A stretch of 64,000 bases of DNA, taken from positions 124,001 through 188,000 of the forward strand of contig NZ_WKLH01000003.1 of assembly GCF_010882175.1 (NCBI RefSeq), written 5' to 3'. The position numbers and the translations under genes were made by a program. Below the pieces are notes generated by a model. That model was given only the letters and a program-made list of their open reading frames with translations. It ran no database searches and was not told where the DNA came from. Positions 18,163 to 27,010 of the stretch are shown here, piece after piece. Numbering within the stretch: position 1 is the stretch's first letter; the number at the start of each line of letters is the position of its first letter. This stretch comes from Mangrovibacterium lignilyticum (GTDB taxonomy: Bacteria; Bacteroidota; Bacteroidia; Bacteroidales; Prolixibacteraceae).

Positions 18163-18815
18163 TTTGTTGGGTTTTAAAGGGTTTTGGTTTCGATCTTCAA
18201 ATTACAACATTTTAGTAAATTGAATTATGTAATATTTAAAAACATTCGAACTAAAGACATGTTTTTCAGCTGCTATTTTATATTGTGCGCTTGGTTTCCC
18301 GGAACAGTCAGTATTTATTTTGTTCCGAATTTAGTTGGATGCAGTGGAGCGACCGTTTTTTTTCGATCTGTGGGTTGAATGAAAGTTAACGGTTTGCTTG
18401 CGTTCAATCTGTGGATTGGGTTAAAGTTGACGGTCGACTTTCGTTTAATTTGCCGATGGGGTCGAAGTTGATGGCTTGCTTTGGTTTAATCTGCCGATGG
18501 AGTTGAAGTGGACGATTCACTTTGCTTCAATCTGTAGCTTGATTTAAAGTTGACGGCTGGCCTTCGTTCAACCCGTAGATTGATTAAAAGCTGGCGGTTG
18601 ACTTTGGTTTAATCTGTAGATTGAGTAGAAAAGAATGGTTTTTTTGCCCTTCGCCGGTTTTTAGCGGAAACCCAGGCTGCAGAATTTCTCACCGATTGAT
18701 GGTGTATCCGAAAGGCAGCCGCATCGGGATTGTGGCTGGCCGGCAAAGAAAGTTTTTGGGCACTTTTAAACCCAATTAGTGCGAATAGCTATCTTTACCA
18801 AAAAATTTCAGCCCC
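18163..18815. other. 650-bp intergenic region holding a 41-bp tandem repeat
   Basis: I see no credible gene. A plus-strand open frame at 18184-18378 has no family pattern. The main content is the tandem repeat at 18368-18639, described separately. The stretch 18640-18815 shows no strong promoter or hairpin. Confidence 0.6.
18368..18639. repeat. diverged 41-bp tandem repeat, six full copies plus a partial
   Basis: Units start at 18368, 18409, 18450, 18491, 18532 and 18573, each exactly 41 bp, with a partial seventh from 18614. Each begins CTG(T/C)(G/A)GNTTG (variants TTG, CCG), has AAAGTTGACGG-like sequence in the middle and ends TTYGTTYAAT. The constant length despite many substitutions shows an old array. 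41 is not a multiple of 3, so it is not coding in a fixed frame. Unit junctions form small inverted repeats (caatct/agattg) and several units have AAAGT/ACTTT arms inside. Confidence 0.88.
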
Positions 18816-20288
18816 TTGAGCTCATTAAAAAAATTAGTTGGCGATACCGCCATTTATGGTGTCAGCAGTATTGTAGGCCGTTTCCTGAACTGGTGGTTGG
18901 TACCCTACTATTCGCACATATTTTTGGCAGCCGAGTACGGCATTGTGGCCAACCTGTACTCGTATATGGCCTTTTTGCTGGTGTTGCTCACTTATGGTAT
19001 GGAAACCGGGTACTTCCGGTTTGCGTCGCGGGCCGAAGATAAAAACCTGGTGTATTCGAGCTCGTTGATCTCCTTATTCGTCACTTCGCTGAGTTTTTTG
19101 TTGATGGTGTACACCTTTTCCGACAACATTGCACGCTGGATGGAATACGAAAGCCACCCCGAATATATTCGGTGGATTGCGCTCATCATGGCTTTCGACG
19201 CGTTTACGTCTATTCCGTTTGCCAAACTGCGTATTGAGTCGCGGCCCATTAAGTTTGCGTTTCTGAAACTGGTCAATATTTTCGCCAATATCTTTTTCAA
19301 TATTTTCTTCCTCAGTGTTTGTCCGGCTTTGTTGAAGGGCAACCCCGACAGTATCGTCCGGCTGGTTTATAACGAAGAAATTGGCGTGGGCTATGTGTTT
19401 ATTTCGAACCTGATTGCCAGCGGAATCACCCTGCTGATGCTTTTACCCGACCTTCGCATCAAATTGCGCGTTAGCCGCTTGTTATTGAAGGAAATGATCT
19501 GGTACTCCTTCCCTATTTTGGTGGTTGGTTTGGCCGGTATGGTGAACCAAAATATCGATAAGATTTTAATTCCGAAGCTCATTCCCGACAACCAGGGGCC
19601 GATGGAACAACTTGGTATTTACGGAGCCAACTATAAGCTGGCGGTGCTGATGAATATGTTCATCCAGGCTTTCCGTTATGCGTTCGAGCCGTTCTTCTTT
19701 TCGCAGGTGAAGTCGGAAAACAACAAACGTGGCTATGCTTTAATATTGAAATACTTCGTCATATTCGGCTTGCTCATTTTCTTAGGTATCAGCTTATTTA
19801 TCGATCTTTTCAAGGCGCTCAACATCCTGGACGAATCCTATTTTTCAGGCTTGAAAGTAGTGCCGATCGTTTTGATGGCTAACCTGTTCCTGGGAATTTA
19901 CTACACCCTGTCGCTGTGGTACAAGTTGACCGACAAGACCCGGTACGGTGCCTATTTCGCATTGATAGGCGCTGCGATCAGTTTAGTCGTCAACATTATT
20001 TTTATTCCGGTTTACGGCTATATGGCGTCGGCATTTGCCGTGCTGATTTGTTTTGTCGTCATGGCAGCTCTCTCCTATTTTGTCGGACAAAAACACTTTC
20101 CGGTCAACTACCCGATTAAGCGTATAGGCTTATACTTTTTGCTGGCGTTGGTCATTTATGCACTTTCGGTCGTAATTAAGATCGACACCGTGTTTTTGTC
20201 GTACCTGGCAAACTTTGTTCTGTTCAGTATCTTCCTAATTGTTGTCTTTCTGTTGGAAAATAAGGAATTTAGAAAGTTTCTTAATTAA
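18816..20288 (+). CDS. polysaccharide biosynthesis flippase (Wzx/MATE-like)
   Basis: 490 residues with about 12-14 transmembrane helices. The N-terminus LKKLVGDTAIYGVSSIVGRF and the next segment WWLVPYYSHIFLAAEYGIV are typical of RfbX/Wzx-type flippases, which move lipid-linked oligosaccharides across the inner membrane. The only start near the conserved N-terminus is a TTG at 18816; an in-frame stop lies at 18786-18788 and the next Met is about residue 51, too late. No glycosyltransferases are adjacent, so the substrate is unknown. Confidence 0.82.
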   Translation: MSSLKKLVGDTAIYGVSSIVGRFLNWWLVPYYSHIFLAAEYGIVANLYSYMAFLLVLLTYGMETGYFRFASRAEDKNLVYSSSLISLFVTSLSFLLMVYTFSDNIARWMEYESHPEYIRWIALIMAFDAFTSIPFAKLRIESRPIKFAFLKLVNIFANIFFNIFFLSVCPALLKGNPDSIVRLVYNEEIGVGYVFISNLIASGITLLMLLPDLRIKLRVSRLLLKEMIWYSFPILVVGLAGMVNQNIDKILIPKLIPDNQGPMEQLGIYGANYKLAVLMNMFIQAFRYAFEPFFFSQVKSENNKRGYALILKYFVIFGLLIFLGISLFIDLFKALNILDESYFSGLKVVPIVLMANLFLGIYYTLSLWYKLTDKTRYGAYFALIGAAISLVVNIIFIPVYGYMASAFAVLICFVVMAALSYFVGQKHFPVNYPIKRIGLYFLLALVIYALSVVIKIDTVFLSYLANFVLFSIFLIVVFLLENKEFRKFLN

Positions 20289-20606
20289 ATAATCGCATAT
20301 AAATACTTTTTAGTATTATTTTTGTCGGTAGATTTGCGTTAGCACGACAGGATCTCAATGAATAACCCGCGACATGTGAACGATTCAGTCAAAATATTTT
20401 GTCCGAATCAGATCGTTAGTTAAGGGCCTTCAAACAGGGAGCTGTTTGCTAAAAGCAGACAAATTTTTCAATACTGGATATTTTAATTGGTATATCGCTG
20501 AAAGGTAATCGTTAAGCTTGTTTAAATTGAAAGCAAATTTGAAGGTCGAACAGTCCCCTGTTTCAGTCGGTAGGATATCAATTTATTAAACTGGAAGTTC
20601 TAAGTC
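20289..20606. other. 318-bp leader region upstream of lutB
   Basis: No gene seen. It holds a -7 type box tatttttg (20317-20324) without a clear -33 partner, a long dyad (20382-20409), and a hairpin tgtttgct/agcagaca (20443-20450 / 20454-20461) followed by aattttt. If the box is used, the lutB leader is about 270 nt long, which leaves room for leader-level control. Confidence 0.45.
20382..20409. promoter_or_regulatory. 28-bp dyad, candidate operator upstream of lutB
   Basis: Outer arms gattc (20382-20386) and gaatc (20405-20409) flank a perfect 12-bp palindrome caaaatattttg (20390-20401) with 3-nt spacers on each side. The symmetry suits a dimeric regulator. It lies about 200 bp before the lutB ATG. 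Confidence 0.5.
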
Positions 20607-21989
20607 ATGGCAGAAGTAAAAACAAAATTCCTGCACGATTCTGATAAGATTGCTTTTGATAAAAAACATCGGGCAACCATAAAATTCAATATTGCTCGCT
20701 ATGATTCGGCGGTAGATAAAGGCAAAAAGCGTTATTCAAACCTCGAACTGGCTAAAGAACGCGGCTCTTTTATCAAAGGCAAGGCTATTGATAACCTCGG
20801 TAAATACCTGGTCGACTTTGAACAAAATATAACAGACCGCGGAGCAAATGTGATTTGGGCCGAAGATAGCTCCGAAGCGATTCAGGCTATTGTCAGCATA
20901 TTGCAGGAGAATGATGCCAAACTGTTGGTCAAAAGTAAATCGATGACCACTGAAGAGGTTGATTTTAACGAGCATGTTGAAGAGGCGGGTGTGCATTCAT
21001 TGGAAACCGATTTGGGTGAATATATCGTTCAGTTGGCCGGCGAAAAGCCGTATCATATTGTAACGCCTTGCATGCATAAATCAAAGGAAGATATCGCGGA
21101 GCTTTTTCATGAAAAATTTGATACACCCGAAAAAAGTACACCGGAATACCTGACGGCTTATGTGCGTAATAAGTTGCGCGAAAATTTTGTCAAGGCTGAT
21201 GTTGGGGTGACTGGTGCTAATTTTCTGATTGCCGATATCGGAGGCATTGCACTGACAGAAAATGAAGGGAATGCCATGATGACTTTCTCTTTTCCGAAAG
21301 TCCATATCGTTTTGGCAGGTATCGAGAAAATCGTGCCCAAAATGAATGATCTGGGTTTAATGTGGCCGCTGCTTGCAGCACACGGAACAGGTCAGCAAAT
21401 CACGGTTTACAATTCAATTGTTTCGGGGCCAAAGCAAAAAGGCGAAAAAGACGGACCCGAGAAAATGTATGTCATCCTGTTAGACAATAAAAGAAGCGAA
21501 ATATACCAGCAGAAAGAGCAGTATTTATCCTTGAAATGTATTCGTTGCGGCGCTTGTTTAAATGCCTGCCCGATCTATAAAAATATTGGTGGGTACACCT
21601 ATGCTTCAACGTATAGCGGACCTATTGGCTCGGTGATTACACCATTTTTTAAAGGAATGGCCGATTATAACCATTTAAGTTCGGCTTGTTCGGTTTGCGG
21701 AAAGTGTACCGAAGTTTGCCCGGTAAAAATACCGCTTCATAACTTGTTGCTATATAACCGTCGTGATGCTGTTGATCAGGGAAATGGTTCGTTTGCCTGG
21801 GATAAAGGCATGAAAGCATATGAGTTTGCTTTCTCGAAACGAAGCCGGTTGGATGCTGTTGGCGGAAAAGTGAAAAATGCGCTTTCCGGTTTGGGAAAGA
21901 ACGCTTTGGGGGACCAAAAACAGCTTCCAAAGTTTGCTGATAAATCGTTTAGCCAGCAATGGAAGTCGGCTCAAAAGAATAAAAACTAA
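20607..21989 (+). CDS. lutB: LutB-like lactate utilisation iron-sulfur protein
   Basis: 460 residues, close to LutB/YkgF. An N-terminal LUD domain (about 60-300, with GGIALTENEGN) is followed by two [4Fe-4S] motifs, CIRCGACLNACPIYK (about residue 312) and CSVCGKCTEVCPVK (about 359), and the characteristic GGYTYASTYSGPIGSV. LutABC oxidises L-lactate to pyruvate through an Fe-S electron chain. No lutA or lutC is next to it, so they may lie elsewhere or this protein may serve another dehydrogenase. The Rrf2 regulator follows 44 bp downstream. Confidence 0.87.
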   Translation: MAEVKTKFLHDSDKIAFDKKHRATIKFNIARYDSAVDKGKKRYSNLELAKERGSFIKGKAIDNLGKYLVDFEQNITDRGANVIWAEDSSEAIQAIVSILQENDAKLLVKSKSMTTEEVDFNEHVEEAGVHSLETDLGEYIVQLAGEKPYHIVTPCMHKSKEDIAELFHEKFDTPEKSTPEYLTAYVRNKLRENFVKADVGVTGANFLIADIGGIALTENEGNAMMTFSFPKVHIVLAGIEKIVPKMNDLGLMWPLLAAHGTGQQITVYNSIVSGPKQKGEKDGPEKMYVILLDNKRSEIYQQKEQYLSLKCIRCGACLNACPIYKNIGGYTYASTYSGPIGSVITPFFKGMADYNHLSSACSVCGKCTEVCPVKIPLHNLLLYNRRDAVDQGNGSFAWDKGMKAYEFAFSKRSRLDAVGGKVKNALSGLGKNALGDQKQLPKFADKSFSQQWKSAQKNKN

Positions 21990-22033
21990 TTGGATATAAA
22001 TAGAAAAAGACTGTTACCTTAAAACCTTATAAT

Positions 22034-22477
22034 ATGCTTTCAAATACGTGTAAATATGCTGTTCGGGCGCTAATTTATCTTGGGAAATTCAGCGAAAACG
22101 GAGAAAAAATCGGTATCAAGAAGATTGCCGGTGATCTTGAAATTCCAACACCCTTTTTGGGTAAAATCCTCCAAAATCTGGTGAAACAAAAGATTCTTTC
22201 ATCAACAAAAGGTCCGAATGGAGGTTTTGGATTGGGCAAACCAGCTGAAGAAATCACGCTTTACGACATTGTGAAAACAATCGATGGAGAAGATTTTTTC
22301 CGGAACTGTCTGATTAGCCTCGAGCCTTGCTCTACACATCATGCAGAAGGTAAACCATGTGCCGTACACAATCGTTTTAGCGAGGTACGAAGCGAATTAA
22401 TGGAGTTTTATTCGAACACCAGTATCGCGAAGATTATCGCCGATATGAAAGGACATGAGGATGTAATTAAGCTGTAA
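22034..22477 (+). CDS. Rrf2-family transcriptional regulator
   Basis: 147 residues. The winged helix starts LSNTCKYAVRALIYLG and includes KKIAGDLEIPTPFLGKILQ and the wing LSSTKGPNGGFGLGKP. Three cysteines, in NCLISLEPC and KPC (about residues 95-115), match the positions that bind an Fe-S cluster in IscR/NsrR-type members, so redox, iron or NO sensing is plausible but not proven. It directly follows lutB, an Fe-S protein, and may regulate it, perhaps through the dyad at 20382-20409. Confidence 0.88.
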   Translation: MLSNTCKYAVRALIYLGKFSENGEKIGIKKIAGDLEIPTPFLGKILQNLVKQKILSSTKGPNGGFGLGKPAEEITLYDIVKTIDGEDFFRNCLISLEPCSTHHAEGKPCAVHNRFSEVRSELMEFYSNTSIAKIIADMKGHEDVIKL

Positions 22478-22601
22478 AATAGTCAGTTTAATTGAGTTTC
22501 AGCTATTACAGGTACTTCCATTTTTATGACTAGCTGTTTTTGCTAAATACTTGGTCAGTTGATTTTTTGTTTAATTTTCACGATTTGATTTAATACCCGA
22601 A

Positions 22602-23735
22602 ATGGCTGGAATTTATATTCATATTCCTTTTTGCAAAACGAAATGTCATTACTGCGATTTTTATAAATCGACAGATTTTGCCTCTCGTCCTGATTTTTTG
22701 ACTGCGCTGAAATTGGAAATTGAAGCCCGTAAAGATGAACTTTCAGGAGAAAAAATTGAAAGCATATACTTTGGTGGAGGTACGCCATCGGTTCTGAAAG
22801 TGTCGGAAATACGGCAAATTTTAGAAAAGATATTTGCCAATTATTCTGTTTCCGAACAGGTTGAAATAACCATGGAATGTAATCCGGATGATCTTTCAGC
22901 CCAATTTTTGAACGAACTGAAAGCAAGCCCTGTCAACCGGCTCAGTATCGGAACGCAGTCTTTTAACGATCGTGATTTGAAAAGCATGAACCGTCGGCAT
23001 AACGGCAACCAGGCAATTTCGGCTGTTAAAGCGGCTCAGGAAGCCGGTTTTTCAAACATCAGCATCGATTTAATTTACGGTTTGCCCGAACAAACACTGG
23101 AAGCATGGCAGCAGAATGTTGAAAAGGCAATCAGCCTGAATGTGCAGCATATTTCAGCTTATCATCTCACTTACCACGAAGGCACAGTTTTCTACGACTA
23201 TTTGAAAACCGGGAAGATTAAAGAATTGCCGGATGACTTGAGTTTTGATCAGTTTAAAATACTGAAGCAGGAATTGGAAAGGGCTGATTTTGAGCATTAC
23301 GAAATTTCAAATTTTGCCAAATCAGGGCTCTATTCCCGGCACAATAGAGCTTACTGGGAACGAAGAAGCTATTTGGGATTTGGGCCTTCAGCTCACTCTT
23401 TCGACTTAAAAACCAGGCGGTGGAACGTATCATCACTTCGAAAATATTTACAGGCATTCGAGTTGAATAGTCCTTACTGGGAAAATGAAATTTTAAGTGA
23501 TCAAGATCAATACAACGACTATGTAATTACTTCTCTTCGTACTATTTGGGGAATTTCTAGTAATTATTTGGAACAGAATTTTGAAAGCCGTTTTCAGCTT
23601 CATTTTAAAAATGAAGCGCAACAGTTTATGGAGACTAAGCATTTAAAAGTTGAAGCAGGATCGTACCGATTGAGTACGGAAGGGCTATTTATTTCGGATA
23701 AAATAATGGAGCAGTTACTCTATGTCGAAGATTGA
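22602..23735 (+). CDS. hemW: radical SAM heme chaperone HemW
   Basis: 377 residues, the usual HemW length. It begins MAGIYIHIPFCKTKCHYCDF: the CxxxCxxC cluster motif with the extra HemW-type Cys three residues on is visible. Further motifs are SIYFGGGTPSVL, LSIGTQSF and ISAYHLTYHEGT. HemW resembles coproporphyrinogen III oxidase HemN but lacks its specific N-terminal extension; it transfers heme to target proteins. It lies between Rrf2 and dut with about 110-125 bp on each side. Confidence 0.92.
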   Translation: MAGIYIHIPFCKTKCHYCDFYKSTDFASRPDFLTALKLEIEARKDELSGEKIESIYFGGGTPSVLKVSEIRQILEKIFANYSVSEQVEITMECNPDDLSAQFLNELKASPVNRLSIGTQSFNDRDLKSMNRRHNGNQAISAVKAAQEAGFSNISIDLIYGLPEQTLEAWQQNVEKAISLNVQHISAYHLTYHEGTVFYDYLKTGKIKELPDDLSFDQFKILKQELERADFEHYEISNFAKSGLYSRHNRAYWERRSYLGFGPSAHSFDLKTRRWNVSSLRKYLQAFELNSPYWENEILSDQDQYNDYVITSLRTIWGISSNYLEQNFESRFQLHFKNEAQQFMETKHLKVEAGSYRLSTEGLFISDKIMEQLLYVED

Positions 23736-23843
23736 TTAAATAGTGTTAATAGATTGAAACAAAGATATCGGCTCACGGATAATTACCTATATTTGGAGAT
23801 TGTAAAAAATAATAGCAGGTCGTAGACCCTAAAAGATAGATAT

Positions 23844-24278
23844 ATGCAAATCAAAATCATTAACAAATCCACGAACGCATTGCCAAGCTACAGTACTCCA
23901 CTATCTGCAGGAATGGATTTGAGGGCTAATTTGAGTGAATCGGTTGTTTTAAAACCTTTAGAAAGAGGCTTAATTCCAACAGGTTTGTTTATTGAATTAC
24001 CCGAAGGTTATGAAGCGCAGGTTAGACCAAGAAGCGGATTAGCTTTGAAAAAAGGTATTACCGTGCTCAACTCGCCCGGGACGATCGATGCTGATTATCG
24101 TGGCGAAATAGGCGTGATTTTGATTAATTTATCTCAAGAAGATTTTACGATTGAACATGGGGAGCGAATTTGCCAAATGGTAATTGCGAAACATGAAACG
24201 ATTAGTTGGGATGATGTGGAAATACTGGCTGAAACCGATCGTGGAGCAGGAGGTTTTGGACATACAGGTAAAAACTAA
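23844..24278 (+). CDS. dut: deoxyuridine 5'-triphosphate nucleotidohydrolase
   Basis: 144 residues, standard for trimeric dUTPase, which hydrolyses dUTP to dUMP and pyrophosphate. All five motifs are present: [42 protein letters not shown] and the flexible tail [12 protein letters not shown]. The start is fixed by the conserved first strand MQIKIINKS. The TPR gene begins 80 bp downstream on the same strand and could be co-transcribed. Confidence 0.97.
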   Translation: MQIKIINKSTNALPSYSTPLSAGMDLRANLSESVVLKPLERGLIPTGLFIELPEGYEAQVRPRSGLALKKGITVLNSPGTIDADYRGEIGVILINLSQEDFTIEHGERICQMVIAKHETISWDDVEILAETDRGAGGFGHTGKN

Positions 24279-24358
24279 ATTGCCGCATTTCTAGTCATTT
24301 TATTTGGTCATTAGCTGAAGAATAACAACAACCAGGTCAGCGACCGTAAAGGGAAAGA

Positions 24359-26122
24359 ATGAACATAAAGAAGTTTAGATATTTTGCATTGCTTGGTTTA
24401 TTCCTGGCATCTTGCGCTACCAGTAAGCAGCAGGTTGTAGCTCAAACGGAGGTACAAAAGAAAAGTCAGGAAACGTTACTTTCTGAGGACCAACAAAATG
24501 AGTTCGAGTATCTGTTTATCGAAGGTATTAAGCAAAAAAAATTGGGAAATGCGTCGAATGCTGTTTCCATTTTTTCACGATGTCTTGAAATAGATCCTCA
24601 ATCAGCAGTAGCCATGTACGAAATGGGTACGATGCATTACGCCAATAAAGATCTTACAAGTGCGGCTTTGTTGCTCGAAAAAGCCAATTCAATCAATCCA
24701 AACAACAAATGGTATAAGCTTTCATTAGCCCAGGTTTACCAGCAGAGACGCCAATACAGCGAAGCTGCTGCACTATATGACCAGCTAAGTGAGTTGGAAC
24801 CTGATAACCTGGAATTTCAATATAGCAAGGCCGTTTTATTAGGCATGGCTGAAAATTATCAGGAAGCGATTGATGCCTATGACAAGTTGGAAAAGCAAAT
24901 TGGTTTAAACGACCAGATTGCGGTTGCCAAACAGAATATGTACCTGAAACTGGGCAAAACTGACAAAGCTTTTGATGAAATAAACCGCTTAATTGAGTCA
25001 AATCCCAACGAACCTCAGTATTATGGTTTAATGGCTGAATTGTATCAAAGTCAGGGCGATAAAGAAAACGCGCTGAAATATTACAATAAGATTTTGGAAA
25101 TAGACCCCGAAAATGGTTTTGTCCATTTTTCGCTGGCTGGTTATTTCGTCGAAGAAGGTGATTTTGAAAAGGCTTTTGATCACGTTAAGCTGGCTTTCCA
25201 AAACGATGAACTGGATGCTGATACCAAAATCCAGTATTACATGATGCAAACATCGCAGGCTGATAGTTCTGATTGGACTGATGAGCAGATTGATGAATTG
25301 TTGGATATTCTGCATGAAAAATATCCTGACGATAACCGCATGTTCGCTATTTATGCCGATCATTTAGTTCGTCAAAACAAACTTGCTGAAGCGCGCGATT
25401 ATTTGCAAAAATACATCGAAAAAGATAAGAGTAGCTTCGAAATTTGGTGGCAATATTTGTTGATTAGTAACGATTTACAAGAATGGGATCGTTTGTATAC
25501 AGATAGTAAAGAAGCGATTGAACTATTTCCGAATCAGGCAGCATTGTATGCGCTAAATGCAGTGAGTGCGCTTCAAACCGAGAAATACGAAGAAGCCCTG
25601 AAAGTGGTTGAAGAAGGCGAAAGCTATGCTGGTGAGAATGTGAGCTTAAAAATTCAATTGGCTATTTATAAGGCTGAAGCGAATTACAAATTGAAAAATA
25701 TTGATGAAGCGCTGCAAGCCTACGAAGAAGTGATCAAATTAGATCCTGAGAACTTCATGGCTATGAATAATTATGCCTACTACCTTTCTGTTCAAGGGCG
25801 AAATTTAGATAAAGCGGAACGTTTCAGTAACAAGGTCGTTCAGGCCAATCCAACTAATCCAACTTATTTGGATACCCATGCCTGGGTGTTGTTTAAACGA
25901 AAAGATTACAGTTTAGCGAAATTCTACATCGAAAACGCTTTGGAAAACGGTGGAAGTGAAAACGCTGTTTTAGTCGAGCATTACGGCGATATCCTATACA
26001 TGTTGGGCGAAAAGGGAAAAGCTTTAGAAGAGTGGAAAAAAGCACAAAGCCTCGGTGACGGAACCAGCGTTTTGGAGCAAAAAATTAAAGAATCACGCTA
26101 CATCGAAAGTCAGGAAGAATAG
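24359..26122 (+). CDS. tetratricopeptide repeat lipoprotein
   Basis: 587 residues. A lipoprotein signal (YFALLGLFLASC, Cys near residue 19) is followed by about 12 TPR units through most of the protein, for example NAVSIFSRCLEIDPQSAVAM and ALQAYEEVIKLDPENFMAMN. Such proteins scaffold assemblies on the periplasmic side; the partner is not identifiable. Its stop TAG (26120-26122) shares its G with the GTG start of the DUF4292 gene, and an EnvC-like gene follows, so the three are probably one operon for an envelope function. Confidence 0.85.
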   Translation: MNIKKFRYFALLGLFLASCATSKQQVVAQTEVQKKSQETLLSEDQQNEFEYLFIEGIKQKKLGNASNAVSIFSRCLEIDPQSAVAMYEMGTMHYANKDLTSAALLLEKANSINPNNKWYKLSLAQVYQQRRQYSEAAALYDQLSELEPDNLEFQYSKAVLLGMAENYQEAIDAYDKLEKQIGLNDQIAVAKQNMYLKLGKTDKAFDEINRLIESNPNEPQYYGLMAELYQSQGDKENALKYYNKILEIDPENGFVHFSLAGYFVEEGDFEKAFDHVKLAFQNDELDADTKIQYYMMQTSQADSSDWTDEQIDELLDILHEKYPDDNRMFAIYADHLVRQNKLAEARDYLQKYIEKDKSSFEIWWQYLLISNDLQEWDRLYTDSKEAIELFPNQAALYALNAVSALQTEKYEEALKVVEEGESYAGENVSLKIQLAIYKAEANYKLKNIDEALQAYEEVIKLDPENFMAMNNYAYYLSVQGRNLDKAERFSNKVVQANPTNPTYLDTHAWVLFKRKDYSLAKFYIENALENGGSENAVLVEHYGDILYMLGEKGKALEEWKKAQSLGDGTSVLEQKIKESRYIESQEE

Positions 26123-27000
26123 TGAAAAAGTCGATCATAAATACCCAACAGCTTTTAATTCTTTTGGTCCTGTTGGTTTTTGCTTCATGTAAGACCACTA
26201 AAACCATTACCAGCTTTGAGAAACTCAAGCCAATAAGCACCAATCGTTTAATCAAAAATGTTGAGGAGAACTCCTTCGAATACGAGGGATTGGATATTAA
26301 ACGTATCGCTTGCGTTTACGAAACCCCTGATAATAAAACCTCTTTTCGGGCAACACTTTCCTCTAAAATCGACGATCACATTCAAGTTACCATCAGTAAA
26401 TTGAATCTGCCGGTCGCCAGAATTTTGTTGACTCCCGATAGTGTTAAGATGATCAATTACCTGCAAAAAGACTACTTTTTGGGTGACTACTCCTATATGG
26501 AAAAAATGTTGGGAGCTGCGGTTGATTTTCAGGTTGTTCAGTCCATATTGACGAATGATGTGTTTTCATATCGAAAAGATGAAAAGGATAAGGATTTCAA
26601 GGAGTTTGTTTCGTATGCCGATAGCGGACTTTACGTTCTTCAATCGCTCAAAAACCGGAAACTTGAAAAAATCAGCCGGAAAGGAAAGGATGATAAAGTG
26701 GACCGTTACCTGAAAAAATTGGATGAGGAAAGCTTTATTGTACAATACCTGTATGTTGACCCGAAGAGCTTTAAAGTGAGAAAGATTGTGATGGATGACG
26801 TGACGGAAGGCAGAAAAGTTACCGTTAATTTTGACAATTTCACAGCTGTAGAAAAGCAGCTTTATCCCGGAAGCATTGACATTCATTTAAAAAGTCTGGA
26901 AAATGACTTGAAAATGAAAATTAAGTTGAGTAAATTCTCGCTCGATCCGGATCAGACTATTAACTTTAAAATTCCGGAAAAGTATAAGCTGACGAATTGA
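26122..27000 (+). CDS. DUF4292-family lipoprotein
   Basis: 292 residues starting at a GTG that overlaps the previous stop by one base. Lipobox LLVLLVFASC with Cys about residue 23. The mature part is beta-rich, with amphipathic strands such as DHIQVTISKLNLPVARILLT and KLKIKLSKFSL-like segments, resembling LolA/LolB-like lipoprotein-binding folds; that likeness is structural inference. DUF4292 proteins are typical of Bacteroidota and of unproven function. The EnvC-like gene starts 10 bp after its stop. Confidence 0.75.
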   Translation: MKKSIINTQQLLILLVLLVFASCKTTKTITSFEKLKPISTNRLIKNVEENSFEYEGLDIKRIACVYETPDNKTSFRATLSSKIDDHIQVTISKLNLPVARILLTPDSVKMINYLQKDYFLGDYSYMEKMLGAAVDFQVVQSILTNDVFSYRKDEKDKDFKEFVSYADSGLYVLQSLKNRKLEKISRKGKDDKVDRYLKKLDEESFIVQYLYVDPKSFKVRKIVMDDVTEGRKVTVNFDNFTAVEKQLYPGSIDIHLKSLENDLKMKIKLSKFSLDPDQTINFKIPEKYKLTN

Positions 27001-27010
27001 TCCCATTGGT

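Noticed and set aside
18184-18378. 64-codon plus-strand open frame in the repeat-bearing gap
   Set aside because: No family pattern, runs into the tandem repeat, and has no terminator or promoter support.
18368-18639. Could the 41-bp array be a CRISPR?
   Set aside because: Units are contiguous with no unique spacers, diverge along their whole length, and no cas genes are near.
17440-20288. The DUF6261-flippase segment as a transferred island
   Set aside because: It is somewhat richer in G+C by eye, but there is no integrase, tRNA, direct repeat or IS at its edges.
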